From: Corynebacterium jeddahense
Lineage (GTDB): Bacteria; Actinomycetota; Actinomycetes; Mycobacteriales; Mycobacteriaceae
Length of the DNA stretch: 64,000 nt
Assembly (NCBI RefSeq): GCF_028609865.1
Contig: NZ_CP063194.1
Coordinates: 2,480,001 to 2,544,000 of the forward strand
Direction: 5' to 3'
The translations under genes were made by a program, and so were the position numbers. The notes under the pieces were generated by a model. It ran no database searches, was not told where the DNA came from, and was given only the letters and a program-made list of their open reading frames with translations. Of the stretch, positions 22,042 through 31,818 are shown piece after piece; the stretch's first letter is position 1, and every line of letters starts with the position of its first letter.

Positions 22042-22969
22042 TTGGGTTCCCCGAAAACGCTGCAGCTTTTCATGATGGACGGCACTGCCGCCGGGCCGAT
22101 CAAGGCCTCGATTAGAAATTGAGTCGGCCGGGTCTATTCAATCCCGCGCACCGAGCTCAATTCTGAAGAACTCCGAGGCGTCCGGAGCGAACCACCCCGC
22201 GGTGTACTTCCTTGTTGGCACGAACCCGGAGACGGACAAGCCGCGCATTTACATCGGCCAAACCGCGCCCCGTCAGAACGGCGTCGCATTTGCCAGGGCC
22301 GCCGAGCATTCACGCAGCGCGGACAAAGACTTTTTCAACCGCATCATCTACGTGGTTGTGGTGGATGACTCCTGGGGCGCCACCGAAATCACCTTCCTGG
22401 AAAACGCCTTCCACCAGCGCGCCATTAAGGCAGACCGTTACGAAGTCGCCAACGGCAACACCCCGTCCGCCGGCAGTGTCAGCGAAGAGACCCAAGCAGA
22501 GTTGGACGAGTTCATCGAGAACACCAACCTCATCATCAGCGCTCTAGGCGTTTCCGCATTCCAGCTGAAGGCAACTTCGTCGAAGTCTCGCACCTCGACC
22601 AACTCGGCTGCAGCCCCGGCGCGCCCGAGCGATGACGAGGAACCGGTCTTCGAGCTCACCGTTCTCAGCCAAGGTGTTCAGGGCCTAGGCCAGCGCACCG
22701 CTTCCGGCTTCCTCGTCCTGGAGGGATCCACGTTGCGGCCGGAGCTGCGTCCCAGCGCGGACCAGATCCAGGACAACACGCTGACCTCTGACTTGGAGTT
22801 CACCAGCCCGTCCGCCGCAGCGGCGTTCTTGGTGGGCGGTGCAGCAAATGGCAGAACGATGTAGCACCTGCAGGATGAACCGTCCACCACGCTCGCAGCC
22901 TGGGAAGACCGCGAGGGAGACGAAGCCGACCAGCAGGCAGTGCTGCCCGAGCCGCCCGAAACCCCCTAA
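22042..22969 (+). pseudogene. GIY-YIG nuclease-family gene with two stop codons and a frameshift
   Basis: The reading can be followed through three lesions. From TTG 22042 it reads SPKTLQLFMMDGTAAGPIKA and then meets TGA (22120-22122) where the family has Trp. Next, VGRVYSIPRTEL is followed by a one-base frame change near 22155-22175. The open part from 22202 carries VYFLVGTNPE and PRIYIGQTAPRQNG, the GIY-YIG-like core. At 22862 a TAG again replaces a Trp codon, after which HLQDEPSTTLAAWE continues to TAA 22967. This family usually occurs as a ~300-residue protein with a C-terminal DUF4357-like part. It ends tail to tail with the UvrD-like gene. Either a decayed gene or one needing correction. 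Confidence 0.75.
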
Positions 22970-25329
22970 CCCTCCGGCAGCAGCTCCGAGCGCTCGCCGA
23001 CCGTGGTCACCACCAGCGCGTCGCGGGCGCGCGAGGCCGCCACGTACAGCAGCGAGCGCTCCCGCTGCAGGGCAGCGCGGGCGTCTTCCTCGGATAGGTT
23101 CTTCAGGCGGAACCGCAGCGGCATGATCTCCTTGCCCACGCCCATGAGAATCACATGGGTGAACTCCATGCCTTTGGCGCCGTGCATGGTCATCACGGAA
23201 ACCTGCTCGTGGGAGGCCAGCTCGGCGTTCTTCGTCTGGACGGCGTCGATGCCGTGGTCGGCAAGACCGGAGACCACGCGGGAAAGCTGCCCGCGGGTGC
23301 GGCACATCACCCCGACGCGGACTTCCTTGTGCTTACCCTCCTCGGCCGCACGCTCGGCCTCCGCAAGCCAACCGTTGATCAACGCAGCTGCAACGGCGAA
23401 CTCCTCGTCCTCGGACTTGGCGGTCACGATCATCGGCGCCGGGCCGGTGCGCGCGGAGCGGTACCCGGTCACGGAGTCCACGTCGCCCTCGCCGTCCAAG
23501 AACTCCATGTCACCGCCTACCAGGATGCGCAGCGCGTAGTCCAGGTTCTCTTTGGTGGTGCGGTAATTCAACGTTAAACGCCGGGAAGCGCGGCCGCGAG
23601 TAGAAATACCAAAGTGCGACAAGGTCAGCGGGTTGCCGTAGATGCGCTGGTGGGAGTCCTCAGCGATGAAAACATCGTTCGGGCCCTCAGCCACGCACGC
23701 GCGCAGGAACCGCCAGTGGCCGGCGTTGAAGTCCTGGGCCTCGTCCACAACCACGTGGTCGAACAGGGAGCCGCCGCCGCGCTCGTAGCGCACATTCAAA
23801 ATCTCGGCGCCCACGGCGGACATGGTGGGCCAGAACAGCTGCCCGTCGATGGCCTGGGTCTGCATCAACGACTCCAGCACGGCCCACACCTGCTTGCGTT
23901 GCCTGCGGTTCAGCGGCGTGCCGCGGCCGCTTCGTGCGACCTTCAGGTACTCCGCCAGCGTCGTAATGCCACCCGCGAGCACCACAGTCTCGTACTCGGC
24001 CTGCAGGAACGCTTCGTTGGCAATCTCGCGGGGCATGGATTCGTCGGTAGCCTCAAGCGCGCCCTCCCACACTTGGCGCGCGGCCATTTCCGTGTACGGA
24101 CGGACTCGCGGGGCGGCGACGCCGAGGACTCGCCGGGTTGCCTCCGAAACCTCCTCGGGCGTGCCAAGGGAAACCACCTTGCGCACCACGGCGTCGATGT
24201 TGTCCACCCACACGCCGTGCTCGCCGGGCTCGCCGGCCTCGGGGTACAACTGGTTCAGTGCGTTGAGCTGGGACTTCAACCCCTGCGCCAGACCCTTCGT
24301 AAACGTGGTCAGCAACACGCGCGGGCCTGCCCCGGCAACGCGCCCCATGGCCAGGTTGTTCGCGCGGTGCACCGCCACCACCGTCTTGCCGGTGCCCGCA
24401 CCGCCGAACACGCGCGCGGAACCCTTGTACGAGTTCTCCGCCATGCGACGCTGCTCCGGGTGGATGTACACACGCCACTTCTCAAAGCTGCCGGACTCGA
24501 TCACGCTGCGCAGAGACTCGGTATCCACGTCGTCCACGTACGCGAACTCCAGCTCCGCAGCCGCCTGCCGCAGACCAGCCAGCAACCGCGCGTCCTCGGA
24601 CTCCGCCGCCTCCGACGCCGAGACCTTCCGCAGACCCAGCGACTCGCGTGTCTCCTCAACCGAATACCCCGCCACCAGCACCAACACGGCCTCGTGCTCC
24701 CACTTCGGGCGCGGCGCCAGCAACGCATCCAACCCATCCTCGGATTCGAGCGCCAACACCTGCTCGGTCAGCGCCGGGTCGATGCCCAGCTCCTCCCACA
24801 ACTTCTCGGGCGTCAGCTCACCCAGCACCTCGCGCGGGGCGGGCGATTGCTTCTCGACGAGCTCCGCCTCCACCCCTTTCTCCCTCGCAACCGCCTTCGC
24901 CTGCTGGGCCGCCAACTCGTGCGCAGCCTGCGCAGCCGCCTCAGCCTTCGCGCGCGAATCAACATCCGCCGCAGCATCCCCCGCAGCAGGCTCCTCCTTG
25001 ATCAGCGTCGTAATGCCGTTGATCGGGTTCACGTCCAAGCGCAGCCGCGCCGGGTCCAGCCGCTCAGCCTTGAGGTTGCCTTCGTCGTGCGAGTCCACGT
25101 CCACAAGCACGAAGTGGTGCGTGTCCTGGTCGCGGATCTCAAAGAGCACCGCGCGGAACTGGTCGTTGATGCGGCCGGTGCGCACGCGCTTGTCCACGGC
25201 GTTCGTGAGCGTCTTGATCTTCAGCGACGGGTTCGTCGGGTCCGCAGACAGCTTCTGCAGGAAGTTCATCGTCGGCTTCATCAGCGCACCGTCCAGGTCC
25301 AACCCGCTGTACAGGCTAAACGTCACCAT
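22966..25329 (-). CDS. UvrD-type helicase with N-terminal RelE-like domain (DISARM-like operon, last gene)
   Basis: 787 residues. Start set at ATG 25329, which has AAGGAG 7 nt upstream inside the end of the preceding gene (4 bp between them). Superfamily 1 helicase motifs: GGAGTGKT about 307, VVDEAQDF about 525, LNYRTTKE about 585, MTMHGAKGMEF about 708, YVAASRARDA about 763. The first ~110 residues (FLQKLSADPTNPSLKIKTL, VRTGRINDQFRAVLFEI, VDVDSHDE) resemble the RelE/ParE toxin fold; I do not see its catalytic set well enough to claim RNase activity. A ~100-residue Ala/Glu-rich linker follows. Coupled to the large helicase, so likely part of the same defence complex. Confidence 0.88.
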   Translation of the reverse strand: MVTFSLYSGLDLDGALMKPTMNFLQKLSADPTNPSLKIKTLTNAVDKRVRTGRINDQFRAVLFEIRDQDTHHFVLVDVDSHDEGNLKAERLDPARLRLDVNPINGITTLIKEEPAAGDAAADVDSRAKAEAAAQAAHELAAQQAKAVAREKGVEAELVEKQSPAPREVLGELTPEKLWEELGIDPALTEQVLALESEDGLDALLAPRPKWEHEAVLVLVAGYSVEETRESLGLRKVSASEAAESEDARLLAGLRQAAAELEFAYVDDVDTESLRSVIESGSFEKWRVYIHPEQRRMAENSYKGSARVFGGAGTGKTVVAVHRANNLAMGRVAGAGPRVLLTTFTKGLAQGLKSQLNALNQLYPEAGEPGEHGVWVDNIDAVVRKVVSLGTPEEVSEATRRVLGVAAPRVRPYTEMAARQVWEGALEATDESMPREIANEAFLQAEYETVVLAGGITTLAEYLKVARSGRGTPLNRRQRKQVWAVLESLMQTQAIDGQLFWPTMSAVGAEILNVRYERGGGSLFDHVVVDEAQDFNAGHWRFLRACVAEGPNDVFIAEDSHQRIYGNPLTLSHFGISTRGRASRRLTLNYRTTKENLDYALRILVGGDMEFLDGEGDVDSVTGYRSARTGPAPMIVTAKSEDEEFAVAAALINGWLAEAERAAEEGKHKEVRVGVMCRTRGQLSRVVSGLADHGIDAVQTKNAELASHEQVSVMTMHGAKGMEFTHVILMGVGKEIMPLRFRLKNLSEEDARAALQRERSLLYVAASRARDALVVTTVGERSELLPEG

Positions 25330-25333
25330 GGTG

Positions 25334-28300
25334 TCACTCCTTACCCAGCAGCGCGGCCGGGATGGTCTCTGGCGAGAGTGTATCGGGGTACAGCAGCGTC
25401 CAGCCTTGCTCGCGAAGCTTGGCTTCGGCACCCGCGTAGGAGGCGTCCTGCTCGATCAGCAGCGCGATACGTAGCTCGGTCCAGGACATGGCGGTGGGGA
25501 TGGATTCGATTTCCTCGCCGATCTCTTCGGTCGGCGGCGCACCCGCGTCCACGAGGGTGCGCAGCGCGGCGGCCACGTCCGCTTCGTCCTCGAACTCTTC
25601 GATCGCCTCGGCCCACAGCCCACCCACTGCGGCCTCGACGGCACTTTGCTTCTCGACGACCTCCGGTTGCCCAACGCCCACAGCATCACCATCGCCAACG
25701 TCGACCGTAACGGTGTTGTTGGCCAGCCACACGATGTTGGCGAAGCGCAGGAAGTCGCGCCAGTTGTCTTCGGTGATGGAACCGGGTGCCAGCGCGTCGA
25801 CAAGCAGTCGCTGCAGCACCATCTCTTCGCCTACCTTGGCGGCGTCGAAGTGGATCTCGTTGCGGAACGTCAGGCGCGCCCCACCCGGGATGCGCGAGGG
25901 CACCACGGAGGTGCTGAGCATCTGCAGCAGGGCTTTGTCCATGAGCGTGTAGGAGGACCGTTCCGGCTCCGCCAGGTAGGTCAGCAGCTGCGTGATGGGG
26001 GAGGCTTTCAAGAACGCGATCTCATTGTTGCCGATGCCCTCCATGGCGCGCGTGCGCTTCTCCGCTTTCTCGCTGACCCACGACGGTGCGGCCTCGCCGA
26101 ACGTCGTCTCCCGGGCAAACCAATCCAGGCCGGCGTCGGTGACGTTCCACGGCAGGATCTGCTTGTCGCCGAAGTGCAGACTGTTGCGCTTGTGTATGTC
26201 GGTGGGGAAGCGGTAGTGCTGCGCGCTGAAGTGGAACGCGGCACCGTCGGTATAGACGGCCACCGAGCGCAGCAGCGGCTTTCGGCGGTGCTGGAACAGG
26301 AAGTCCGGGCGGGTGTAGCCGTAGTCCACCTGCTCGCGCATGCTCCACTCCTCACCGGTGGCGAACGAGATGTGCCACTCCACGCCGCCGGCGTTGGGGA
26401 TGTCCTTGACCGTCGCATTGCGGGCCTCGAGTGCGTCGCGCACCATCTCGCGGAAGCGGACCTCCAGGTTGGAGGACTGGTCCAGCTGCGGGGCCTCCGT
26501 CTGCGGGGTCCACTGCACCGACATCGGATCCAGGTCCTGGGCGGGGTGGTCCTGGTTGCTCAGGATCGCGCGCATGGCGCGCTCGGCGGCGGCGCGGGAG
26601 GTGACCTCGACGTGCTGGAACAGGGTGTACGGCAGCAAGCAGTCCGGGCAGGCGAGGCGCTCGTCAGCAGCGCAGTCGCAATCCCGCACCTTGGTGAAGG
26701 CCTGCTCGAGGAGCTTGCGGACGTCCTCAGGCGAGGCGAACTGCGAGAGGTACCCGGTGCCGCCCGGCACGTTGTCGTGCATGAGCAGCGCTTCCACCGT
26801 CTTGCCGGTGGCGTCCGGCACGCGCACCGTGACCACGTTGAGGTGGTCCGGGTCGCCGCCGAGGACCTCCTTGAAGCCGAGCTTGATTGCGGCGGTCAGG
26901 CTCGGGATGGTCGCCTTGTCGCCGGCGGTGAGTTGCACCGGCACGTGCAGCAGCACGCCTTGGGTCTGCAGAGTGCGGCCCAGCGCGACCGTGACGGACT
27001 CTTCCTCACGAGCGTTGCGCTTCGGACACCATGGCCTGTGGTCCCACTTCGAGTTCGCGCCCTTCTGCGAATCCAGGTGCCCGCAGTAGTTGCAAACGGT
27101 GAACAGGGGAGCGTCGATCTCCTTGCCCGCCAGCATCTTCTTCGTGGCGGGACCGCGACCCAGGTTGAACCAGCTCAAGTTCACGTACCGCAGGTACTCC
27201 GCGCCGAAGCCCTGGGAGAGGAACCACTTGCCGCCATGGCCGCCGTCTGGCACGGAGAAGCTCAGTGCGGTGTGGAAGAACATGGTGAAGCGGTCTTCGT
27301 GCGAGCCGTCGATGGTCGCGCGCGCACGGTCCACCTCGGCGGAGACTCGGCGCATGCGCACCGTCTCCACAATCTGGCCCTTGTCCGCGAACGCGCCCGC
27401 ACCACAGACCGGGCAAGCACCCGGCGCGGTGCCGGTGACCACCTTTTCGCCGTAGGAGCACTCCGGGCACAGGCGCCACTGCTCCACGTCCGCGCCGCCG
27501 GCACCGAGCTCGACGGCGTCTACCGTGGCGGCGATGCCGCGGGCGTAGAACGTGTTGCCCGGCGCGAGCTCCGTCAGCGCCGAGGACACGCCGCGGGAGA
27601 GCTCGAAGGTCTCCGGGTCGATCTGCATGGACGACGGGTTGAGCTGGGAGACCACCACCGCAAGCTCCACGGAGTCATCCAACAGCGTGAAGTTGGGCAG
27701 CAGCCCGTAGCGCTCCATGGAGCTGATCCAGAACTCGTCGAGCAGGATCTCGTTGTAGTCGCGCCCGGCGCGCCGCCACGCCGCCCGGGTACTGCGCTTT
27801 TCCCGCTCCAACTCCGGGTCGGCGTTCTCGGTGCCCGCGTTCGGGTCGACCTTGGCCTCCAGCTCCTTCAACCGGTCCGCCAACGTGTCCCAGCGCGCCT
27901 GCAGCTCGGACTTTTCGGCCTCCCACAGCAGGCGTGTGCGCTCGAGCTTGCCCAGCAGCGAGTCCGGCCCCTGGCCGCACGCCCACGCGCGCACGCCGTC
28001 CACGGTTGCGGCGTCCACGTGGCCGTCCTCGACCGTGGACAAGAACGCGTCTACACGAGATTCCACCCCGGCCGCGATCTCTTCGCTGAGCACCTGCACT
28101 AGCGACGTCTTACGGCTGCTGAACACGTCCTGCGCGTGTTGCACCTGCAACCCGTTCGCGGCAAACGCCATCGTGTCCACCAGGTACGCGGTGGTCTGCC
28201 TGCGCAGGATTTCGGTGGCGGAGAGGAACGCCGCCGGCGGCACCACAGCACCCGCGATCACGGACAGCGGCTGGTTCAGCTTCGGCAGCATCGTGCCGCG

Positions 28301-31300
28301 CCCCTGCACGAACGCGAGCACCAGCGAGTTGCCGGTCAGGCGCCCGGCGCGGCCCACGCGCTGCACGTACGAGGACACAGACGTCGGCAGCGAGGCGAGC
28401 ATGACCGTGGACAGGTCGCCGATATCAATACCCATTTCCAGCGTCGGCGTTGCAACCAGCACGTTCGGCGCATTCGGCGCCTCGTCATCCGAGCCGCGGA
28501 ACGCTCGCTCGAGCGCCAGCCGCTCCTCCTTGGGGATCAGGCCGGTGTGCTCGCGCGCCACCACCGCGCGCGGGGTGGTGGAGGTGTACAGCCGCGAGTA
28601 GTAGTTCTGCTCGATGCCTTCCGCCTCCAGCTCGCCGAGGCAACCGGGCGTCGGGCACGGCAGCCCGGCGAGTAGGGAGCGGGTTTGCCTGTCCGCGCCC
28701 AACGGTCCCCTGCACACCCCACAGTGCAACATCTCGGCTGCATCCTCGTGGCGCACCACCACGTTCTCCGGTGCAAGCGCGTAGATGATGCCGCCGGAAT
28801 TGGTGGACACCGCCTGCACCGCTCCCTCCCGGGCGAGCACCTTGAACACGTTGGTGAGCACGTTCGTGGCGTCGTGGGTGGAGATCCCCAGCACCTTCGA
28901 CGTCCACCGCGCATACCGCCCGCGCGGGCTGCCCAGGGGAGTGATGCCACGGTCCTTGTCGTCCAAGGCAGCCCCCGAGCGCGGGAACTCGGGTGCTCCG
29001 CCCTTGGGGAAGCTCGGCATACCGTGCGCCTTGGCAAAGCGGTTGTGCAGGCGCCACGAGTTCGCGTCGTCCTGCAGGTAGCTCTTCAACATCGGCGAGT
29101 ACACGCCGCCGCGGTCGCGCACCTGCTCCAGAAGGCCCCGCAGCCAGCGCAGCCGCAGCTCCGGCGAGCCGGCGTCCGCGACCTCAAACAAGCCCTCGTC
29201 CACGTGCTGCAGCGCCTCCTCGGCAGCCGCCAGCAGGACTTCATCGTCCACCTGCACCGACGGCACCAGCGCACCCGTGGACACCAACGAGCGCGGCAGG
29301 TGCGCACGCTGCCCGAACTCGAGCGCGGCATCCAACTCCAGGCGGTGCAGCGCCGCAGTGGTGGCCTCGCGACGAGCCGCGGTATCAGCGTCCTTCGCCC
29401 AAAACGGCGTGAACGTGGTGGTCTCCGCCACCTCCGGCGGCAGCAGCTCAAAGCGCGCACGCGCCGGGTCCGCGGCCCCGTCCGCACGCCCCAGGATCCG
29501 CATCGGCATCTGCGCAAGCGACACCTCGTCGTCGCCGACGACGCTGCGCATCAGCGTACGGATGCCAAACGCACGCGCCCTGGACTGCACGAAGCCCGCG
29601 CGGTGCGCCGCGTCCTGCACGGAGTCCGCGAACACCAGCGTCTTCTTCTCATTCTGCTCCAGCGACGGCATGCCGAACAGGTTGGATAGCCCCACCGACA
29701 GCAGTGTGGCCACGCGCGAGCCGATGTAGCGGATGGCATCCGCCTCCCCGCACGACGGGCACGTCTGCTCACGCGCGAGCTCCTCGGTGTTAAGCCCAGT
29801 GTACGTAAGCACCGGCACGGAGCTGCCCTCAGCGAGCTCTTCCTCGCTGGGCTCGGTACGCGACAGCGTGCGGGATTTGGTGTGGAACCACATCAGCACA
29901 CGGTTGCCGTCTTCGTCGCCGAGCTGGGTCAGCTCCAGGTGGTTCTTCACGGCTTCGCGGTGCTCAGCGGTGGCATCGATGAGCGGACGTACGAGCTCAG
30001 GCTTATCGACGCTCGCCTTCCGAATCTCCGCCCCATTGAGCACCACCGCATCCGTACCCGGCTCAAGTGCCGTCATCCACCCGGCGCGACCGCACGAGCG
30101 GCAGTACGTGGCCGGCAGCCACACCCCGGCGTTGTCGCCGCCGAGCTGCCCGTCGTCCGCGAACCGGAAAGTCTCACCGTCCTCGGTGGGTGTGACGGCT
30201 CGCTCGATGCGGGAGACCTCGCGCACCCACAAGTGCGTTTCCACACCTGGCAGGCGTTTGCCTCCGAAACCGAACTCATCGCCGGCAAGCGCGCGGATCT
30301 GCGCCACGGCGGTGAGCAGGTGGGTGGCAAACTCCCGCGCAGTGGTCTCGCCCAGGGTGCGCACCACGATCGGGTCGAACATGGCCTCCGGCAGCGACTT
30401 GCCGCCCTCGCCCTCACGGCGGATCAGGGACTTCGCCGGGTTAGCCGCGCCCAGGAGCCTTTCCGTCAGCGGGTGCACCGCATACGCGGCGATGGTGCTC
30501 TTCAAATCCGCGCCGGCGTCCACGCCCCACAGCTGCGTACGGAACACATCCAGCACCACCTCGGCGTGGTCGCGGCCGGAGTTGTCGCTAGCGATCGCGT
30601 CCACGATGCCGCGCAGCTGATCGATGTCGGGAGAGAGGGGAGCGGCATGCGCGCCAAACGACTGCGCGATCTCGTCCGTCCACTCCGTGTACGTCAGCGT
30701 CTTTTCCCCCACCAGCGCATCCGGAGTGAACGTCTCACCGAAGATGGTCTCGGCGAAGTCGAGCACCTTCTGCGTGTCGTCCTTGCCACCGAGGGTTGCC
30801 GAGGTCGCCACCGGCGTGACCCACCCCAGCGGGTTCGACGCGTACTCGCCAGCGAACCCTTCCGGTTGGTGCTGCTTGAGCATCAGCCCTAATCGACGAA
30901 GCAACAACGCCACGTCCGTGCCCTGCGCACCGTCATAGGTGTGGAACTCATCCAGCACCAGGTACTGCAGCGAGGTTGCTGAGCGCTTCCAAATCTCCCG
31001 GTCAGCCTCACGCAGCAACAGCTGGTCCAACATTTTGTAGTTGGTGAGCAGGATGTCCGGCGGATCCTGGCGGATCTGGTCACGGTCGTTAATCAACGAA
31101 TCCTTCGTGACCTTCTTGACGCTGCCCGTCGCCTCACCCGTGTAAATACCAGCCGTGACACCGGCAAGCGCCGGCTCACTGGTAATCAGCTTGGCCAGAC
31201 GATCCGCCTGGTCATTCGCCAACGCATTCATCGGGTACAGCAGCAGCGCCTTAGTGCCGCGCTGCCCCTCAGCGCGAGCCCGCGCCGCGTGATCCAGCAC

Positions 31301-31660
31301 CGGGCAGAGGAAGGACTCCGTCTTACCCGAGCCGGTACCCGTGATCACCAGCGTCGGCTCCGGACGACGCGCCCCCTGCTCATCCCTGCTGCGCAGCCTG
31401 CGGAACGCTTCCGCCTGGTGGTGGTACGGCGTAAACCACTCCGGCATCCAATCCAGAATCCCGTCCCACCCGATCGCGCGCGCATACGGCAACCGCGTAC
31501 GCACGTACGGCCCGTGGAACATGCCCCGCTCCGAATCCTCCAAAAACGCCTTCAGCGCGTTGGACGTCTCCGGATTCGCAAGCGAAAACGCAGTGGCCAA
31601 ATACTCGGACACGCCCCCGAGGACGTGCTCCGACGCGTGGACGGGGATGAGGGTAGACAC
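25334..31660 (-). CDS. Giant DEAD/DEAH helicase with DUF1998-like C-terminus (DrmA/DrmB- or DruE-like)
   Basis: 2,108 residues from GTG 31660 (STLIPVHASEHVL); a further GTG at 31720 would add 20 unconserved-looking residues. Helicase motifs: ITGTGSGKTES about 103, LLYPMNALANDQ, LVLDEFHTYDG about 233, TPTLEMGIDIGDL and YVQRVGRAGRL about 1097. Zinc-type pairs CRSCGRAGW (~517), CPSCGEA (~632), CPECSYGEK, CNYCGHLD. DUF1998-like block: DNVPGGTGYLSQF (~1630) and CACPDCLL-type cysteines (~1665-1675). In class 1 DISARM, DrmA (helicase) and DrmB (DUF1998) are separate; here one chain carries both. Druantia DruE is the other family of this size with this layout. Which of the two is closest needs a profile search. 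Confidence 0.9.
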   Translation of the reverse strand: MSTLIPVHASEHVLGGVSEYLATAFSLANPETSNALKAFLEDSERGMFHGPYVRTRLPYARAIGWDGILDWMPEWFTPYHHQAEAFRRLRSRDEQGARRPEPTLVITGTGSGKTESFLCPVLDHAARARAEGQRGTKALLLYPMNALANDQADRLAKLITSEPALAGVTAGIYTGEATGSVKKVTKDSLINDRDQIRQDPPDILLTNYKMLDQLLLREADREIWKRSATSLQYLVLDEFHTYDGAQGTDVALLLRRLGLMLKQHQPEGFAGEYASNPLGWVTPVATSATLGGKDDTQKVLDFAETIFGETFTPDALVGEKTLTYTEWTDEIAQSFGAHAAPLSPDIDQLRGIVDAIASDNSGRDHAEVVLDVFRTQLWGVDAGADLKSTIAAYAVHPLTERLLGAANPAKSLIRREGEGGKSLPEAMFDPIVVRTLGETTAREFATHLLTAVAQIRALAGDEFGFGGKRLPGVETHLWVREVSRIERAVTPTEDGETFRFADDGQLGGDNAGVWLPATYCRSCGRAGWMTALEPGTDAVVLNGAEIRKASVDKPELVRPLIDATAEHREAVKNHLELTQLGDEDGNRVLMWFHTKSRTLSRTEPSEEELAEGSSVPVLTYTGLNTEELAREQTCPSCGEADAIRYIGSRVATLLSVGLSNLFGMPSLEQNEKKTLVFADSVQDAAHRAGFVQSRARAFGIRTLMRSVVGDDEVSLAQMPMRILGRADGAADPARARFELLPPEVAETTTFTPFWAKDADTAARREATTAALHRLELDAALEFGQRAHLPRSLVSTGALVPSVQVDDEVLLAAAEEALQHVDEGLFEVADAGSPELRLRWLRGLLEQVRDRGGVYSPMLKSYLQDDANSWRLHNRFAKAHGMPSFPKGGAPEFPRSGAALDDKDRGITPLGSPRGRYARWTSKVLGISTHDATNVLTNVFKVLAREGAVQAVSTNSGGIIYALAPENVVVRHEDAAEMLHCGVCRGPLGADRQTRSLLAGLPCPTPGCLGELEAEGIEQNYYSRLYTSTTPRAVVAREHTGLIPKEERLALERAFRGSDDEAPNAPNVLVATPTLEMGIDIGDLSTVMLASLPTSVSSYVQRVGRAGRLTGNSLVLAFVQGRGTMLPKLNQPLSVIAGAVVPPAAFLSATEILRRQTTAYLVDTMAFAANGLQVQHAQDVFSSRKTSLVQVLSEEIAAGVESRVDAFLSTVEDGHVDAATVDGVRAWACGQGPDSLLGKLERTRLLWEAEKSELQARWDTLADRLKELEAKVDPNAGTENADPELEREKRSTRAAWRRAGRDYNEILLDEFWISSMERYGLLPNFTLLDDSVELAVVVSQLNPSSMQIDPETFELSRGVSSALTELAPGNTFYARGIAATVDAVELGAGGADVEQWRLCPECSYGEKVVTGTAPGACPVCGAGAFADKGQIVETVRMRRVSAEVDRARATIDGSHEDRFTMFFHTALSFSVPDGGHGGKWFLSQGFGAEYLRYVNLSWFNLGRGPATKKMLAGKEIDAPLFTVCNYCGHLDSQKGANSKWDHRPWCPKRNAREEESVTVALGRTLQTQGVLLHVPVQLTAGDKATIPSLTAAIKLGFKEVLGGDPDHLNVVTVRVPDATGKTVEALLMHDNVPGGTGYLSQFASPEDVRKLLEQAFTKVRDCDCAADERLACPDCLLPYTLFQHVEVTSRAAAERAMRAILSNQDHPAQDLDPMSVQWTPQTEAPQLDQSSNLEVRFREMVRDALEARNATVKDIPNAGGVEWHISFATGEEWSMREQVDYGYTRPDFLFQHRRKPLLRSVAVYTDGAAFHFSAQHYRFPTDIHKRNSLHFGDKQILPWNVTDAGLDWFARETTFGEAAPSWVSEKAEKRTRAMEGIGNNEIAFLKASPITQLLTYLAEPERSSYTLMDKALLQMLSTSVVPSRIPGGARLTFRNEIHFDAAKVGEEMVLQRLLVDALAPGSITEDNWRDFLRFANIVWLANNTVTVDVGDGDAVGVGQPEVVEKQSAVEAAVGGLWAEAIEEFEDEADVAAALRTLVDAGAPPTEEIGEEIESIPTAMSWTELRIALLIEQDASYAGAEAKLREQGWTLLYPDTLSPETIPAALLGKE

Positions 31661-31818
31661 GGAGTCAACTTTATCTAGGACACAGGCTAGAATCTCGAAA
31701 CCTGACGACAGCAATTCCACGAAATGGTTTCAAACAGCCGGTCCGGCGCGACCTCTACGCTGCCTATCGGCTAAGGTTCGTTGCCAAGTACCCTTATTTA
31801 GCCATCCAGGTTGTAATC

